44,308 nucleotides of DNA from Mesorhizobium sp. (GCF_023954305.1 NZ_JAMLIG010000007.1:1-44308), one strand, 5' to 3'. Numbered from the stretch's first letter, positions 25,342-34,386 are shown. The notes: generated by a model from the letters alone, not told the origin. A program made the numbers and translations.

Positions 25342-25369
25342 GAGGGCCCCGCCTTGCGGCGAGGCCCTC
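25342..25369. terminator. Strong hairpin downstream of the DUF736 remnant
   Basis: Outer stem GAGGGCC / GGCCCTC enclosing an inner stem CCGC / GCGG around CTT. It lies 13 bp after the DUF736 stop and ahead of the TA promoter, where a terminator would insulate the two. No clear T-run follows on either strand. Confidence 0.45.
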
Positions 25370-25381
25370 TGGCGGGAGACC

Positions 25382-25567
25382 TCAGTCCCGGTTCGGGCGG
25401 GACCAGATCAGCTGCAGGCCCTCCTCGCCTTCCACCTCGATCAGGGTGGCGTAGATCGGAGCGGGGAAGCTCGGGTCGTCCAGCTTGACCGAGAGGTAGT
25501 CGCGGCCCTCGTTGGAGACCTTCTGCCAGGCGGCGCCGAGCTCAACGCTTGCTCCGGCAATCCGAAC
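25382..25567 (-). pseudogene. DUF736 family protein, C-terminal remnant
   Basis: The last 60 or so residues of a DUF736 protein: GAAWQKVSNEGRDYLSVKLDD, then SFPAPIYATLIEVEGEEGL and LIWSR are near-identical to the family's C-terminal half. The usual N-terminal half (beginning MATIGTFTKTENGFSGTIKT in relatives) is missing; upstream of about 25567 the sequence switches to the 5' end of the oppositely oriented MucR-like gene. The remaining open frame to 25702 is antisense to that gene. The gene is therefore truncated by a recombination junction, although a shortened fusion protein cannot be excluded. Confidence 0.75.
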
Positions 25568-25585
25568 AACGACAGGACGGGTGAA

Positions 25586-26056
25586 ATGGCGGACGAGACC
25601 CAAAAGCAGGACGAGCTGATCGAACTCACGGCGGACATCGTCTCGGCCTATGTGTCGAACAACCCTGTCCCGCCTGCCGAGTTGCCGTCGCTGATCGCTC
25701 AAGTGAATGCCGCACTGAGGGGTTTGGGTACCCCTGAAAGCAAGGCGGGGGCAGAGCGTCCTGCTCCTGCGGTGCCGATCAAGAAGTCGATCACGCCGGA
25801 TTACCTAATCAGCCTTGAGGACGGCAAGAAGTTCAAGTCGCTCAAGCGCCACCTCTCCACGCATTACGGTCTGACGCCTGATGAATATCGGGCGAAGTGG
25901 GGATTGCCGGCCGACTATCCGATGGTCGCCCCGAACTATGCGGCATCCCGTTCCGCCCTGGCGAAGTCGATGGGGCTGGGGCGCAAGCGCGCCGAACCGG
26001 AGCCCGCACCCGTCAAGAAGGCATCGCGTCGGAAGTCCAAGGCGGCCGCAAGCTAG
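25586..26056 (+). CDS. MucR/Ros family transcriptional regulator
   Basis: 156 aa Ros/MucR-type regulator. The N-terminal LTADIVSAYVSNNPVP helix (oligomerisation region) and the C-terminal domain (ITPDYLISLEDGKKFKSLKR, HLSTHYGLTPDEYRAKWGLP, YPMVAPNYAA) are typical. The zinc-finger Cys positions seen in Ros are replaced (LISLEDGKKF), so it resembles the zinc-free Ml-type proteins of Mesorhizobium. ATG at 25586 follows GGACGGGTGA. The Lys/Arg/Ala-rich tail (KKASRRKSKAAAS) could add non-specific DNA binding. Such proteins repress AT-rich, horizontally acquired DNA. Confidence 0.88.
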   Translation: MADETQKQDELIELTADIVSAYVSNNPVPPAELPSLIAQVNAALRGLGTPESKAGAERPAPAVPIKKSITPDYLISLEDGKKFKSLKRHLSTHYGLTPDEYRAKWGLPADYPMVAPNYAASRSALAKSMGLGRKRAEPEPAPVKKASRRKSKAAAS

Positions 26057-26154
26057 GCGCCGCCGTGGCGGAATAATTACACGACCAGTGAGCGCCGGTA
26101 CGCGTTATGCATTGAACATTCCTGAGCTGAAGAGGTCCTAAGCGGAGTACAGTT

Positions 26155-26762
26155 CTATTGGATCATCTCGACCAGATTGAGCCCCTTCGGCATGACCGTC
26201 ACACCTTGCGGGCTCTTTCCCGACTCGAAGACCGTCTGCCAGAATGAATTGTTCTGCTTGCCGCCAAACACTGTCGAGGAGAGGTCCTTATTGACCCACA
26301 GCGGCAGGGAAGCCAGGTTCCTGACGAAATTGCGGATGTTGCTCCAAAGCTGGTCGGGGAACTGGTACTGGAACAGCTTCTCTTCCTGAATTGGCTTGCC
26401 AGCGTTGATGAAATAGAATTTGGCAATCTGCTGGATATAGCGCAGCCAGTTGTAGATCACCTCTTCCTTGCTCATACGAAACGCCCGCAGGTGATTGAGG
26501 GGGAACTGGTCGCCCTTCTGCAAGCGGCTTTCAATCTTGTCCGTACCGATATCGGTATCGAACTTGTCGATGTAAATTTCCTCGGCAATCAGATTCATGA
26601 GCTGGATGAGTTGTGAGGTCTCCAGCTCTCGAGGGTTCTCGCCGCTTTCGGACAGATGGTCGAGCGGCGTTTCCAGCACCTCCTGAAAGATGAAGAACGA
26701 GTAGAACGTCTTGTCGACCTGTCCGGCGTCAGCACTGATGGGACCAAATCGGCTTAACTGAG
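26155..26762 (-). pseudogene. Unidentified gene, 3' fragment cut by IS3 element
   Basis: About 200 residues of a soluble, aromatic-rich protein (segments KTFYSFFIFQEVLE, NHLRAFRMSKEEVIYNWLRY, NNSFWQTVFESGKSPQGV). Upstream of about 26762 the frame enters IS3 terminal sequence, so the 5' part is missing. No family recognised. Its AT-richer codons differ from the tra genes, which suggests separate acquisition. Confidence 0.55.
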
Positions 26763-28186
26763 AACGGAGGATTTCTGGTTCATCGTAGCCTTTCAAAGGA
26801 GCGAAGATGAGACAGAAATCCGGAACCGGGAAAGCGCCGGCAGAGCAGGTCATCAAAGACATCCGCCGCGCAACCCGCAAGCAATATTCGGCCGAGGAGA
26901 AGATCCGCATCGTGCTGGAGGGCTTGCGCGGCGAAGAGTCGATCGCGGCGCTGTGCCGGCGCGAGGGGATCGCGGAGAGCCTTTATTACACCTGGTCGAA
27001 GGAATTCCTGGAAGCCGGCAAGAAGCGGCTTGCCGGGGATACGGCGCGCGCCGCCACCAGCGACGAGGTGAAGGTTCTGCGCAAGGAGGCGCGCGATCTC
27101 AAGGAGGTCGTCGCCGAGCAGGCGCTGGAACTGCGGATTCTAAAAAGCATGATTGCGGATGGGGGCGACGACGAATGAGATACCCCGCATCCGAGAAGCT
27201 GGAGATCATTCGGCTCGTCGAGCAGTCGCATCTGTCGGCGCGGCGCACGCTGCAAAAACTCGGTATTCCGCGCTCGACCTTCAATCGCTGGTATGACCGT
27301 TTCCTGGCCGGCGGTGTCGATGCGCTGGAGGATCGCAGGCCCCGGCCGAACCGGGTCTGGAACCGCATCCCCGAGGAGAAACGCGATCAGATCATTGAGC
27401 TGGCGTTGAACGAGCCGGAGCTGTCGCCACGGGAACTGGCGGTCACCTTCACCGACACGAGGGGCTACTTCGTCTCAGGATCCTCAGTCTATCGCCTGCT
27501 CAAGGCCCACGACCTGATCACCAGCCCCGCCTTCATCGTCATCAAGGCCGCCGATGAGTTCCACGACAAGACGACGGCGCCCAACCAGCTCTGGCAGACC
27601 GACTTTACCTACTTGAAGGTGATCGGCTGGGGGTGGTTCTACCTGTCGACCGTGCTCGACGACTTCTCTCGCTACATCATCGCCTGGAAGCTGTGCACCA
27701 CGATGAAGGCCGAGGACGTCACCGACACGCTGACCATCGCGCTGCAGGCTTCTGGCTGCGACAGCGCCAGGGTGGTGCAGCGGCCGCGGCTGTTGTCCGA
27801 CAACGGCCCCTCTTACGTCTCTTCCGACCTGGCCGCATGGCTATCCGACAAGGGCATGGAACATACGCGCGGGGCGCCCTGCCATCCTCAGACCCAAGGC
27901 AAGATCGAGCGATGGCACCAGACGTTGAAGAACCGCATCCTGCTCGAAAACTACTTCCTGCCGGGTGATCTCGAGCAGCAGGTCGCGGCGTTCGTCGATC
28001 ACTACAACCACCGCCGCTACCACGAGAGCCTCGACAATCTCACCCCTGCCGACGTCTACTTCGGGCGCGGCGATATCATCACGCTGGAAAGGGAAAGGAT
28101 CAAACGCGAAACCATCAAACAGCGCCGCTTGCTTCATCGGATGCAGCGGCCTAATGTGACAAACCTGATGGACCAGAGCCTCCGTT
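26763..28186 (+). mobile_element. IS3-family insertion sequence A
   Basis: About 1.42 kb element with orfA and orfB on the plus strand. Imperfect terminal repeats are visible: AACGGAGGATTTCTGGTTCATC at the left and, on the opposite strand of the right end, AACGGAGGCTCTGGTCCATC. Exact tips are uncertain by a few bases. No matching target duplication: the left flank is the unidentified gene fragment, the right flank starts inside tniB, so an adjacent deletion probably followed insertion. Confidence 0.75.
26807..27178 (+). CDS. IS3 element A, OrfA (HTH protein)
   Basis: 123 aa transposase subunit with an HTH (KQYSAEEKIRIVLEGLRGE, AALCRREGIAESLYYTWSK) and a leucine-zipper-like C-terminus (VKVLRKEARDLKEVVAEQAL). 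Its stop overlaps the orfB start (ATGA), so the two are translationally coupled; some IS3 elements make a fusion product by frameshift here. Confidence 0.9.
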   Translation: MRQKSGTGKAPAEQVIKDIRRATRKQYSAEEKIRIVLEGLRGEESIAALCRREGIAESLYYTWSKEFLEAGKKRLAGDTARAATSDEVKVLRKEARDLKEVVAEQALELRILKSMIADGGDDE

Positions 28187-28491
28187 ATCTCGCTCGTCTG
28201 CTTCGGCGTCAACGAGGCGCGGGAGGCCATCAGCGGCGACGTTCAGCTTGCGCGCCGGTTCGAGCAGTTCACGTTGAGCCGGTGGGCTGCGAACGAACAG
28301 TTCGAGACTCTGGTGGCCTCGATCCTGCGCAACACGCCACTACGTCAGCCTTCGGTACTGACACCGAAATCGCTGCGACGGATCCTGCAGATCACCGAGG
28401 GTATCACCGCCAGCATCTTCCACATGATCAACTGCCTGGCCGTCGAAGCCATAGAGAACGGCCGCGAGCACATCAACGACGAAGCAGTTGA
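27175..28491 (+). CDS. IS3 element A, OrfB (DDE transposase)
   Basis: rve-type integrase-core transposase. An HTH_21-like N-terminus (LGIPRSTFNRWYDRF) precedes the DDE core: Asp in WQTDFTYLKV, Asp in LLSDNGPSYV and Glu in TQGKIERWHQ. The frame has no stop inside the element and runs about 100 codons past its right end into an out-of-frame reading of tniB, so the true C-terminus (near MQRPNVTNLMDQ) was probably altered when the right end recombined. Activity is therefore uncertain. Confidence 0.85.
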   Translation: MRYPASEKLEIIRLVEQSHLSARRTLQKLGIPRSTFNRWYDRFLAGGVDALEDRRPRPNRVWNRIPEEKRDQIIELALNEPELSPRELAVTFTDTRGYFVSGSSVYRLLKAHDLITSPAFIVIKAADEFHDKTTAPNQLWQTDFTYLKVIGWGWFYLSTVLDDFSRYIIAWKLCTTMKAEDVTDTLTIALQASGCDSARVVQRPRLLSDNGPSYVSSDLAAWLSDKGMEHTRGAPCHPQTQGKIERWHQTLKNRILLENYFLPGDLEQQVAAFVDHYNHRRYHESLDNLTPADVYFGRGDIITLERERIKRETIKQRRLLHRMQRPNVTNLMDQSLRYLARLLRRQRGAGGHQRRRSACAPVRAVHVEPVGCERTVRDSGGLDPAQHATTSAFGTDTEIAATDPADHRGYHRQHLPHDQLPGRRSHRERPRAHQRRSS

Positions 28492-28534
28492 GAACTGGGA
28501 GCCAGAGTTCGATGCCGAGGCGGCGTTCGCATGA
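28190..28534 (+). pseudogene. tniB: TniB C-terminal fragment (first copy)
   Basis: The 3' third of a Tn5053-type AAA ATPase: in frame from the IS end it reads SLVCFGVNEAREAI, QLARRFEQFTLSRW, then a helical lid region ending FDAEAAFA. The Walker motifs lie in the missing 5' part. It is homologous to, but clearly diverged from, the second tniB at 32483-34671 (for example LSRWAANEQFETL against LPRWKANEEFQEL), so it comes from a different transposon. Its stop overlaps tniQ. Confidence 0.85.
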
Positions 28535-29391
28535 ACACTCCGCCACGGCAATTGCCGGTGTGCTTCCCGCCCTACCCTGACGAGCTTCTGTCGTCCTGGA
28601 TCGGCCGTCACGCCGCATTTTACGAGGTTCCACCGCTGGTCATGCTTCGGCATTGCCTGCCGGACGCCTCCTCATTGCGAGCGGCCGATCTCCAACTGAA
28701 CAGCGATCAGCAAATCCGCCTGGCCAACATGTATGCCACCGAGCCCACCGTAGTGCGTCGGATGACCTTCACAAATGTCGCGCAATCATCGCGCCGCCTC
28801 ATCGCCGCGCGGCCAACGCAGATCTGCACGAGTTGCAGCCCGGGACATACGGAACCGCCACTGATCCTGCGAAGCCAGCTTCCGGGATGGTGCATTACTT
28901 GCCCTCTGTGCGGAAACCAGTTCCGGGATGCCGGCGGTCGCGAACCACCCTCTCCCTTCCGGCAGTATCGGAGTGCCGCACTTCATGGCCAAGTGCTGCT
29001 CGATGATGAAGCCGAACGTGACGTGAAGACATGGGCATCGCCAGCCGGAATTGTACGTCTGCTACTCATGCGAAGAAAGATGCTACCCTTTCCCCCTGAG
29101 AAGGAACTGTGGCGGTTCAGGGTGCTGGGGAAAATCATCCCTGAACTCGACGAACTCCTCCCCGAAATATGCAGCAGCTTTCCGACGCCACAGAATCCCG
29201 TATTGCCGCTATATCTGCGCCCTGCCCTTCTGGCCGGCGTCGCGATGGTGCATTCCGGTGGGGCAGAAATGCTTTACATGCTGCGCCAGTCTACGTTCGG
29301 CTGCCACCAGCACCGCTTCGACCGGGAAGCAATGCCCTTCTTCGTTAACGCAGCCCGCAAAAGACACTCGACACAGATGCACTTAATTTGA
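28531..29391 (+). CDS. tniQ: TniQ, transposition target/accessory protein
   Basis: 286 aa TniQ/TnsD-family protein. Zn-binding Cys pairs are visible (CTSC about residue 98 and CPLC about residue 125) in the characteristic TniQ order, after a start with LPVCFPPYPDELLSSWIGR. TniQ is needed with TniA and TniB for transposition of Tn5053-like elements. Here it belongs to the broken first copy (ATGA overlap with the tniB fragment) and lies just outside the left end of the second transposon. It appears intact. Confidence 0.9.
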   Translation: MNTPPRQLPVCFPPYPDELLSSWIGRHAAFYEVPPLVMLRHCLPDASSLRAADLQLNSDQQIRLANMYATEPTVVRRMTFTNVAQSSRRLIAARPTQICTSCSPGHTEPPLILRSQLPGWCITCPLCGNQFRDAGGREPPSPFRQYRSAALHGQVLLDDEAERDVKTWASPAGIVRLLLMRRKMLPFPPEKELWRFRVLGKIIPELDELLPEICSSFPTPQNPVLPLYLRPALLAGVAMVHSGGAEMLYMLRQSTFGCHQHRFDREAMPFFVNAARKRHSTQMHLI

Positions 29392-29465
29392 GAACGTGGG
29401 CGCTTCCATTCTCATAATTAAATGCCCACATTCAACGAAACCGCCGCATTCTTGCGTTTAACTGC

Positions 29466-29593
29466 TGTCGATTCATGTTTGAAATTGGGACTCACGCAGT
29501 GAATGGTTTCAATAGCTTGTTTGAGATTGAAGTGTAACAGCTTACGCTCCAAATGAGACTCCATCGGGCATACGTTACACTCAAAATGAGATT
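29466..29593. repeat. Left-end repeat array of the tni transposon
   Basis: Terminal repeat 29466-29493, then approximately 20-bp repeats at 29523-29538 (GAGATTGAAGTGTAAC, reverse orientation), 29541-29560 (CTTACGCTCCAAATGAGACT) and 29574-29593 (GTTACACTCAAAATGAGATT). The same units recur at the right end. Likely TniA binding sites. Confidence 0.65.
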
Positions 29594-29609
29594 GATCGAC
29601 CGGTCGATC
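29594..29609. promoter_or_regulatory. 16-bp perfect palindrome before tniA
   Basis: GATCGACCGGTCGATC, fully self-complementary, 16 bp upstream of the tniA ATG and directly after the last left-end repeat. A dimeric repressor site or a resolution-like site is possible; unproved. Confidence 0.4.
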
Positions 29610-29625
29610 GACCATAGTCTCGCGT

Positions 29626-29927
29626 ATGATCTCATCCCCAGATTACCCTGATCATGACGATTGCCCGGAGGAATTCCTTCGATATCTGCTCCGCCGTACA
29701 GGCGGTGTGGTAACTGCTGAGGTCGTCGCGGCTGCACGTGAAAAATTTGGAATCCCGCGATCAACGCTATTTCGGCTGGCTGCACGGTTCAGAAAAACGC
29801 AACGAACATCCAGTCTCTGCCCCAGAAAACGCGGCACACAAGCAGGTGCTGTCAGGCTGGACCCGAGAACCGAGCGTGTTATTGCCGAGCAAGTGGATGG
29901 CTTCTGGCTTAGAAAGGAAAAACCAAG
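29626..29927 (+). pseudogene. tniA: TniA transposase, 5' part (interrupted by IS3)
   Basis: First 100 codons of a TnsB/TniA-type transposase, with an HTH (TTPVRRS-free frame; segment AREKFGIPRSTLFRLAARFR). The frame is broken by an IS3-family element at 29928. Removing the element and one copy of the CAAG duplication restores the reading frame through K-P-S-F-A-A-L-L-R-R into the 3' part, giving 534 aa, the family length (Tn5053 TniA is about 560). Confidence 0.88.
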
Positions 29928-29953
29928 TGACCTGCCCCCCGGTGGTCCCTCGT

Positions 29954-30811
29954 TCATAACGAGAGTCTGCGGGTTTGGGATTGGTAGTTGGGTTGGTCGG
30001 TTTGGGCAAGCGCGCCGGGAGCGGAGCTCTCAAATTGCTCAAGCGTCCGGCGCGCCTCGAGCGGCGCTTGGTTGCCGAGCGATGAATGCGGCCTGACGGT
30101 GTTGTAATCGTAGCGCCAGAGCGCCAGCTTCCGGCGGGCGTCGTCCAGGGTATCGAAGATCTCCTCGTTCAGAAGCTCGTCGCGCAGGCTGCCGTTGAAC
30201 GACTCGATGAAGGCGTTCTGCTGTGGCTTGCCTGGATCGATGTAGTGCCAAGGGACGGCGTTCTGATCGGCCCACCTCAGGATGGCTCGACTGGTGAACT
30301 CGGTCCCGTTGTCGCTGACGATGCAGGCGGGTTTCCCGTAGATCCTGACCAGCGCATCCAGCTCTCGGGCGACACGGGCGCCCGAGATGCTGGTATCGGC
30401 GATCAGGCACAGGTTCTCGCGACAGCAATCGTCGATCACCGCCAGGATGCGGAACTTGCGCGAGGCGCCGAAGCTGTCCGCCAGGAAGTCGAGCGACCAG
30501 CGGGCATTGGGACGCGCCGCCTGCGGCATCGGTGTGCGTGTGCCGCGGGCCCGCTTGCGCCCGCGTCGTCGCTTCACCGACAGCCCTTCCTCCCGGTAGA
30601 GCCGATAGAGCTTCTTGTGGTTCATGATCATGCCCTTGCGTTCGAGCAGCACGCCGATCCGGCGATAGCCGAACCGGCGCCGCTTCCCGGCGATGTCCTT
30701 CATCTCCTCGCGGATCTCGGGGCAGTCCGGCGGGCGTGTGCGCCGGACCGTCTTGGGATCGACACCGACAAGCCGGCAGGCCCGGCGCTGCGAGATATCG
30801 TGATCCCGCAT
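29954..30811 (-). CDS. IS3 element B, OrfB (DDE transposase)
   Basis: 285 aa integrase-core transposase: Asp in WSLDFLADSF, Asp in IVSDNGTEFT, Glu in NAFIESFNGS, with the IS3 signature HYIDPGKPQQ and NTVRPHSSLG. The open frame extends upstream of the ATG at 30811 toward orfA, so the active product is probably an OrfAB fusion made by a -1 frameshift near 30850 (GGGAAAG). Confidence 0.93.
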   Translation of the reverse strand: MRDHDISQRRACRLVGVDPKTVRRTRPPDCPEIREEMKDIAGKRRRFGYRRIGVLLERKGMIMNHKKLYRLYREEGLSVKRRRGRKRARGTRTPMPQAARPNARWSLDFLADSFGASRKFRILAVIDDCCRENLCLIADTSISGARVARELDALVRIYGKPACIVSDNGTEFTSRAILRWADQNAVPWHYIDPGKPQQNAFIESFNGSLRDELLNEEIFDTLDDARRKLALWRYDYNTVRPHSSLGNQAPLEARRTLEQFESSAPGALAQTDQPNYQSQTRRLSL

Positions 30812-30849
30812 CGCCCGCAGCGCTGCCTCTCGCCGCTTGGTCAGCGTCG

Positions 30850-31113
30850 TCAGTTCTTTCCCAGCAGGTCTTTCAGGACGACGTTGTCGAGCATCGTGTC
30901 GGCCAGCAGGCGCTTCAGCTTGGCGTTCTCGTCCTCAAGCGCCTTCAGCCTGGCTGCCTCGGATACCTCCATGCCGCCATACTTGGACTTCAGCTTGTAG
31001 AACGTCGCCGGGCTAAGGCCATGCCTGCGGCAAACCTCAGCCGTCGGCATCCCGGTCTCCTGTTCTTTGATCATCCCGATAATCTGCGCCTCGGTGAAAC
31101 GGCTCTTTCGCAT
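30850..31113 (-). CDS. IS3 element B, OrfA
   Basis: 87 aa HTH protein (KSRFTEAQIIGMIKEQETG, VCRRHGLSPATFYKLKSKYG) with a heptad C-terminal helix (LKALEDENAKLKRLLADTML). Typical of the IS407 branch of IS3 elements. First gene of the element after its terminal repeat. Confidence 0.93.
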   Translation of the reverse strand: MRKSRFTEAQIIGMIKEQETGMPTAEVCRRHGLSPATFYKLKSKYGGMEVSEAARLKALEDENAKLKRLLADTMLDNVVLKDLLGKN

Positions 31114-31179
31114 TCGTCTGCTCCTTCAGGGGTGAGCAGACTCTACATCATGGTGCGGGACTTCGTGGGGGGCAGGTCA

Positions 31180-32486
31180 CAAGCTTTGCTGCACTCTTGC
31201 GGCGTATTCAGGAAGTCTGCCTGACGGAAGGCCTGTCCCCTCCTCACCGGGGCACCGTCCAGCGTAGAGTGCCGGAACTTATTCCTATGGCGGCGGCCCG
31301 CAAACGGGGGGAACGCGAAATTGAAGCCGCCTCGACGCCAAGCCCTGGTCAGTTCAATGTCGCAAAGCCGAACGCCCTTTGGCAGATCGATCACACCATC
31401 GTCGATGTTATTGTTGTCGACGAAAAGTTTCGTCGGCCCATCGGCCGACCGGTTCTGACGATCGCCATCGACGTTTGCACGAGAATGGTCGCGGGTTTCC
31501 ATCTATCATTGGAAGCGCCATCAAGTACTTCGGTCGGCCTATGCCTCCTGCATTCTGTATACGACAAGACTGCCTGGCTGGATGAGCGAGGAATCGACAT
31601 CCCCTGGCCTGTCGCCGGATTACCCGAGGTTCTTCACTGCGACAACGGGGCAGATTTCAGGTCACGAGCGCTGGCCGATGCCTGCAAAGAGTACGGCATG
31701 AAACTCCAGTTCAGACCGCCGGCCACACCCCGGTTCGGCGGACATATCGAACGGCTGATCGGCACAATGATGGGAGCAGTGCATCTGCTGCCCGGCACAA
31801 CGTTCAGCAATGTAAAGATTAGAGGCGGCTACGATTCCGAGGGCCGCGCGAATCTTACATTGCGCGAGTTGGAAAAATGGATCGCGCTGGAAATTGTCGG
31901 CAAATATCATCAGCGGATACATACCTCGCTGTTGCGCCCTCCCCTGGCGGTCTGGCGCGAACGGCAAGGTGAAGTCGACTTCAACCTGCCATCTGATCGA
32001 ATGGCATTTTGGACCAGCTTCCTGCCTAACGAACGGCGGCGCCTGCTGAAAGACGGCATCCATCTGGAAAAGATCAGGTACTGGTCTGATGCATTATCAC
32101 GCGATGTCGGTCGTGGCGCCGAACTCGAGATCAAATATGACCCACGAGACCTGTCCCGAATATTCGTTCGCCAATCAGATGGCCGGTTTATTGAAGCACG
32201 GTACCGCAATCTCGCATTCCCGCCTGTTTCCTGGTGGGAGTGGAAGCACGCCAAGAAGGCACTTCGAGACCAGGGACGGCTTGAATTGCATGAGGACGTT
32301 ATATTTGCGGCTATCGCGCAACAGAGACAGATCGAGGATATCGCAGCATCCTCAAGCGCAAAAGCGCGCCGGAGTGTTACAAGAAGACCAACTGAACCGA
32401 GCCGTGAAGAACATCGTCCCGTTACAGCGATCGATATGGCAAAACCAATCCATTCAGACGACGACACGGAATATTGGGACCAATGA
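31180..32486 (+). pseudogene. tniA: TniA transposase, 3' part (catalytic core)
   Basis: Remaining 434 codons of tniA: DDE residues in WQIDHTIVDV, HCDNGADFRS and GHIERLIGTM, then the Mu-transposase C-terminal beta-barrel region. A local TTG start at 31197 could permit a truncated product lacking the HTH and hence end recognition. Stop overlaps the tniB ATG (ATGA at 32483). With the 5' part it forms an otherwise intact gene. Confidence 0.88.
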
Positions 32487-33127
32487 TTGAATTCCCTCAC
32501 CTGGCACCCGGTGCCGCTGCACTGGCAAATGGACCAAACCATACAAGAATTCGTGCCATTCGGTCCGATCGATGGGTCGGCTTTGACCGCGCTCGTAGAG
32601 TATTACGGCATCTTGATGCGTTATGCGACCATCCGCCAACAACACGCCCACCCGGCCTCGCTATTTATGGTCATAGCGGTATGGGCAAGACCATGCTCGT
32701 GGAAAAGTTCAAGCGCGATCATCCGCCCACCATGAACCACAGCACCGGCGTGGAGAGGATGCCGGTGCTGGCAATTACATTGACGTCGCGCCCAACAGAG
32801 CGCCGGATATATGGGCAGTTGCTGATGGCAATGGGAGCCAGCATCAACGAACGCCTGACCCTCATGGAACTTGAGATCAGAACCGTCCTCCTGCTGAAAA
32901 GCAATAATGTGCACATTCTGGTGTTTGACGAGGTCCATAACCTTCTCGCTGGGACGCCGAGGGAACAGCGCGTGATCCTGCAGCTTCTGCGATATCTCAG
33001 CAACGAGATCAAAGCCTCGCTTGTCTGTCTTGGCGTGTCGGAAGCACGCGACGCAATTGCCGGCGACACCCAACTGGCCCGGCGGCTGGACAGTTCGAAA
33101 TACCTCCCCAAACCGGCCGTTTTCTGA
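32483..33127 (+). pseudogene. tniB: TniB ATPase, 5' part (interrupted)
   Basis: AAA+ ATPase of the Tn5053 family. I chose ATG 32483 (MIEFPHLAPG), overlapping the tniA stop. Walker A GHSGMGKTML and Walker B ILVFDEVHNL are intact. True TniB sequence runs to LARRLD at about 33090, after which 12 foreign codons end at 33127 because an IS5-type element is inserted. The 3' part resumes at 34393. The ATPase core without the C-terminal lid is unlikely to work. Confidence 0.85.
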
Positions 33128-34335
33128 TTCAATCCGCCCGTTGAGGTTCGGAGGCGACGAATGCGGGGACAGGCGGGGTTCTGGGATATCGACGAACGCT
33201 ATGCTCGGCTGAGCGAGGCGGGCGATCCTCTGGAGAAGCTGAACGCGGTGGTTCCGTGGGAGGTATTCCGCAAGCCGCTCGCGAAGGCGCTGAAGCGCTC
33301 GGACGGCTCGAAGGGCGGCAGGCCGCCTTACGATCCGGTGATGATGTTCAGGATCATGGTGCTGCAGGCACTATATGGCCTTTCGGATGACCAGGCGGAA
33401 TTCCAGATCCAGGACCGACTTTCCTTCATGCGGTTCCTTGGGCTTGGGCTCGGCGACAAGGTGCCGGATGCGAAGACGATCTGGCTGTTCCGGGAGCATC
33501 TCACCCAGGCTCGCGCGGTGGAGAATCTCTTTGCACGTTTCGACAAGCACCTCACCAAGGCCGGTTATCTTGCGATGGGCGGCCAGATCGTTGATGCCAC
33601 GATCGTGGCGGCGCCCAAACAGCGAAATACCGACGCTGAGAAGGCCGATATAAAGGCCGGCAAGGTTCCGGATGCGTGGAAGGACAAACCCGCGAAGCTG
33701 CGGCAGAAGGATCGCGATGCGCGGTGGACGGTCAAGTTCTCGAAGGCCAAGACAGCCGAGGATGGAAAAGTACAACAGCGCGACATCGCCGTACCCGCCT
33801 TCGGATACAAAAACCACGCGTCAATCGATCGCCGGCATGGCTTCATCCGCGGCTGGAACGTCACGAGCGCCTCTGCCTATGATGGCGCGCAGCTTCGCAA
33901 TGTGCTCAACCGTGGCAACACCGGCTCGACGGTCTGGGCCGACACGGCCTACCGCTCGAAGACGAACGAGGCGTGGCTGGAGAAGAACGGCTACGTCTCC
34001 GACATTCACCACAAGAAGCCGAAGGGTCGGGCGATGAGCGAGGCGACGTCGCGCGCCAACGGTCGTCGCTCAAAGGTCCGCGCCGTTGTCGAGCACGTGT
34101 TCGCGCAGCAGAAATCCCGCATGGGCCTGTTCATCCGCACGATCGGCATCGCCCGCGCCAGGACGAAGATCGGCATGGCCAATCTCGCCTATAATCTTAC
34201 CCGTTTCGTCTGGCATGAGGGGCGCAGTGCGCCTGCATGACCGTGAGAACGGCGAAAGCCGCCGTTGGAACGCCAAAATTGATCAGCAATCAGCCCATAC
34301 AAGCGGCGAGAACCTTGCCTTGTAGGCGGATTCCA
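33128..34335 (+). mobile_element. IS5-family insertion within tniB
   Basis: Carries one IS5-type transposase. Candidate terminal repeats share AATCCGCC (33131) and GGCGGATT (34325), but they are weak and the boundaries are approximate. The whole foreign segment is flanked by near-identical tniB sequence: CGGCTGGACAGTTCG at 33083 and CGGCTGGATCAGTTCG at 34393, the left copy lacking one T. Confidence 0.6.
33161..34240 (+). CDS. IS5-family transposase
   Basis: 359 aa transposase of the IS5/IS1182-like type. The DUF772 N-terminus shows GRPPYDPVMMFRIMVLQALYG (split: GRPPYDPVMM, LQALYGLSDDQ) and RLSFMRFLGLG; the DDE core has Asp in GQIVDATIVA, Asp in VWADTAYRSK and Glu in AVVEHVFAQQ. Complete, so the element may be active. 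Start ATG follows TTCGGAGGCG. Confidence 0.93.
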   Translation: MRGQAGFWDIDERYARLSEAGDPLEKLNAVVPWEVFRKPLAKALKRSDGSKGGRPPYDPVMMFRIMVLQALYGLSDDQAEFQIQDRLSFMRFLGLGLGDKVPDAKTIWLFREHLTQARAVENLFARFDKHLTKAGYLAMGGQIVDATIVAAPKQRNTDAEKADIKAGKVPDAWKDKPAKLRQKDRDARWTVKFSKAKTAEDGKVQQRDIAVPAFGYKNHASIDRRHGFIRGWNVTSASAYDGAQLRNVLNRGNTGSTVWADTAYRSKTNEAWLEKNGYVSDIHHKKPKGRAMSEATSRANGRRSKVRAVVEHVFAQQKSRMGLFIRTIGIARARTKIGMANLAYNLTRFVWHEGRSAPA

Positions 34336-34386
34336 CCACTCGCGCCCGCTTCTGCCGCCTTGCCATCCAAAACCGCAGTAAATCGA

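Larger units (their letters stand above)
29928..31179 (-). mobile_element. IS3-family insertion sequence B (IS407-like), in tniA
   Basis: 1252 bp element with exact boundaries: terminal repeats begin TGACCTGCCCCC at both ends, and a 4-bp target duplication CAAG flanks it (29924-29927 and 31180-31183). It encodes orfA and orfB on the minus strand. Perfect ends and duplication indicate a recent, undisturbed insertion; it is probably active. Confidence 0.93.

Noticed and set aside
30086..31000. Plus-strand ORF across IS3 element B
   Set aside because: Complement of the DDE transposase gene; no independent evidence.
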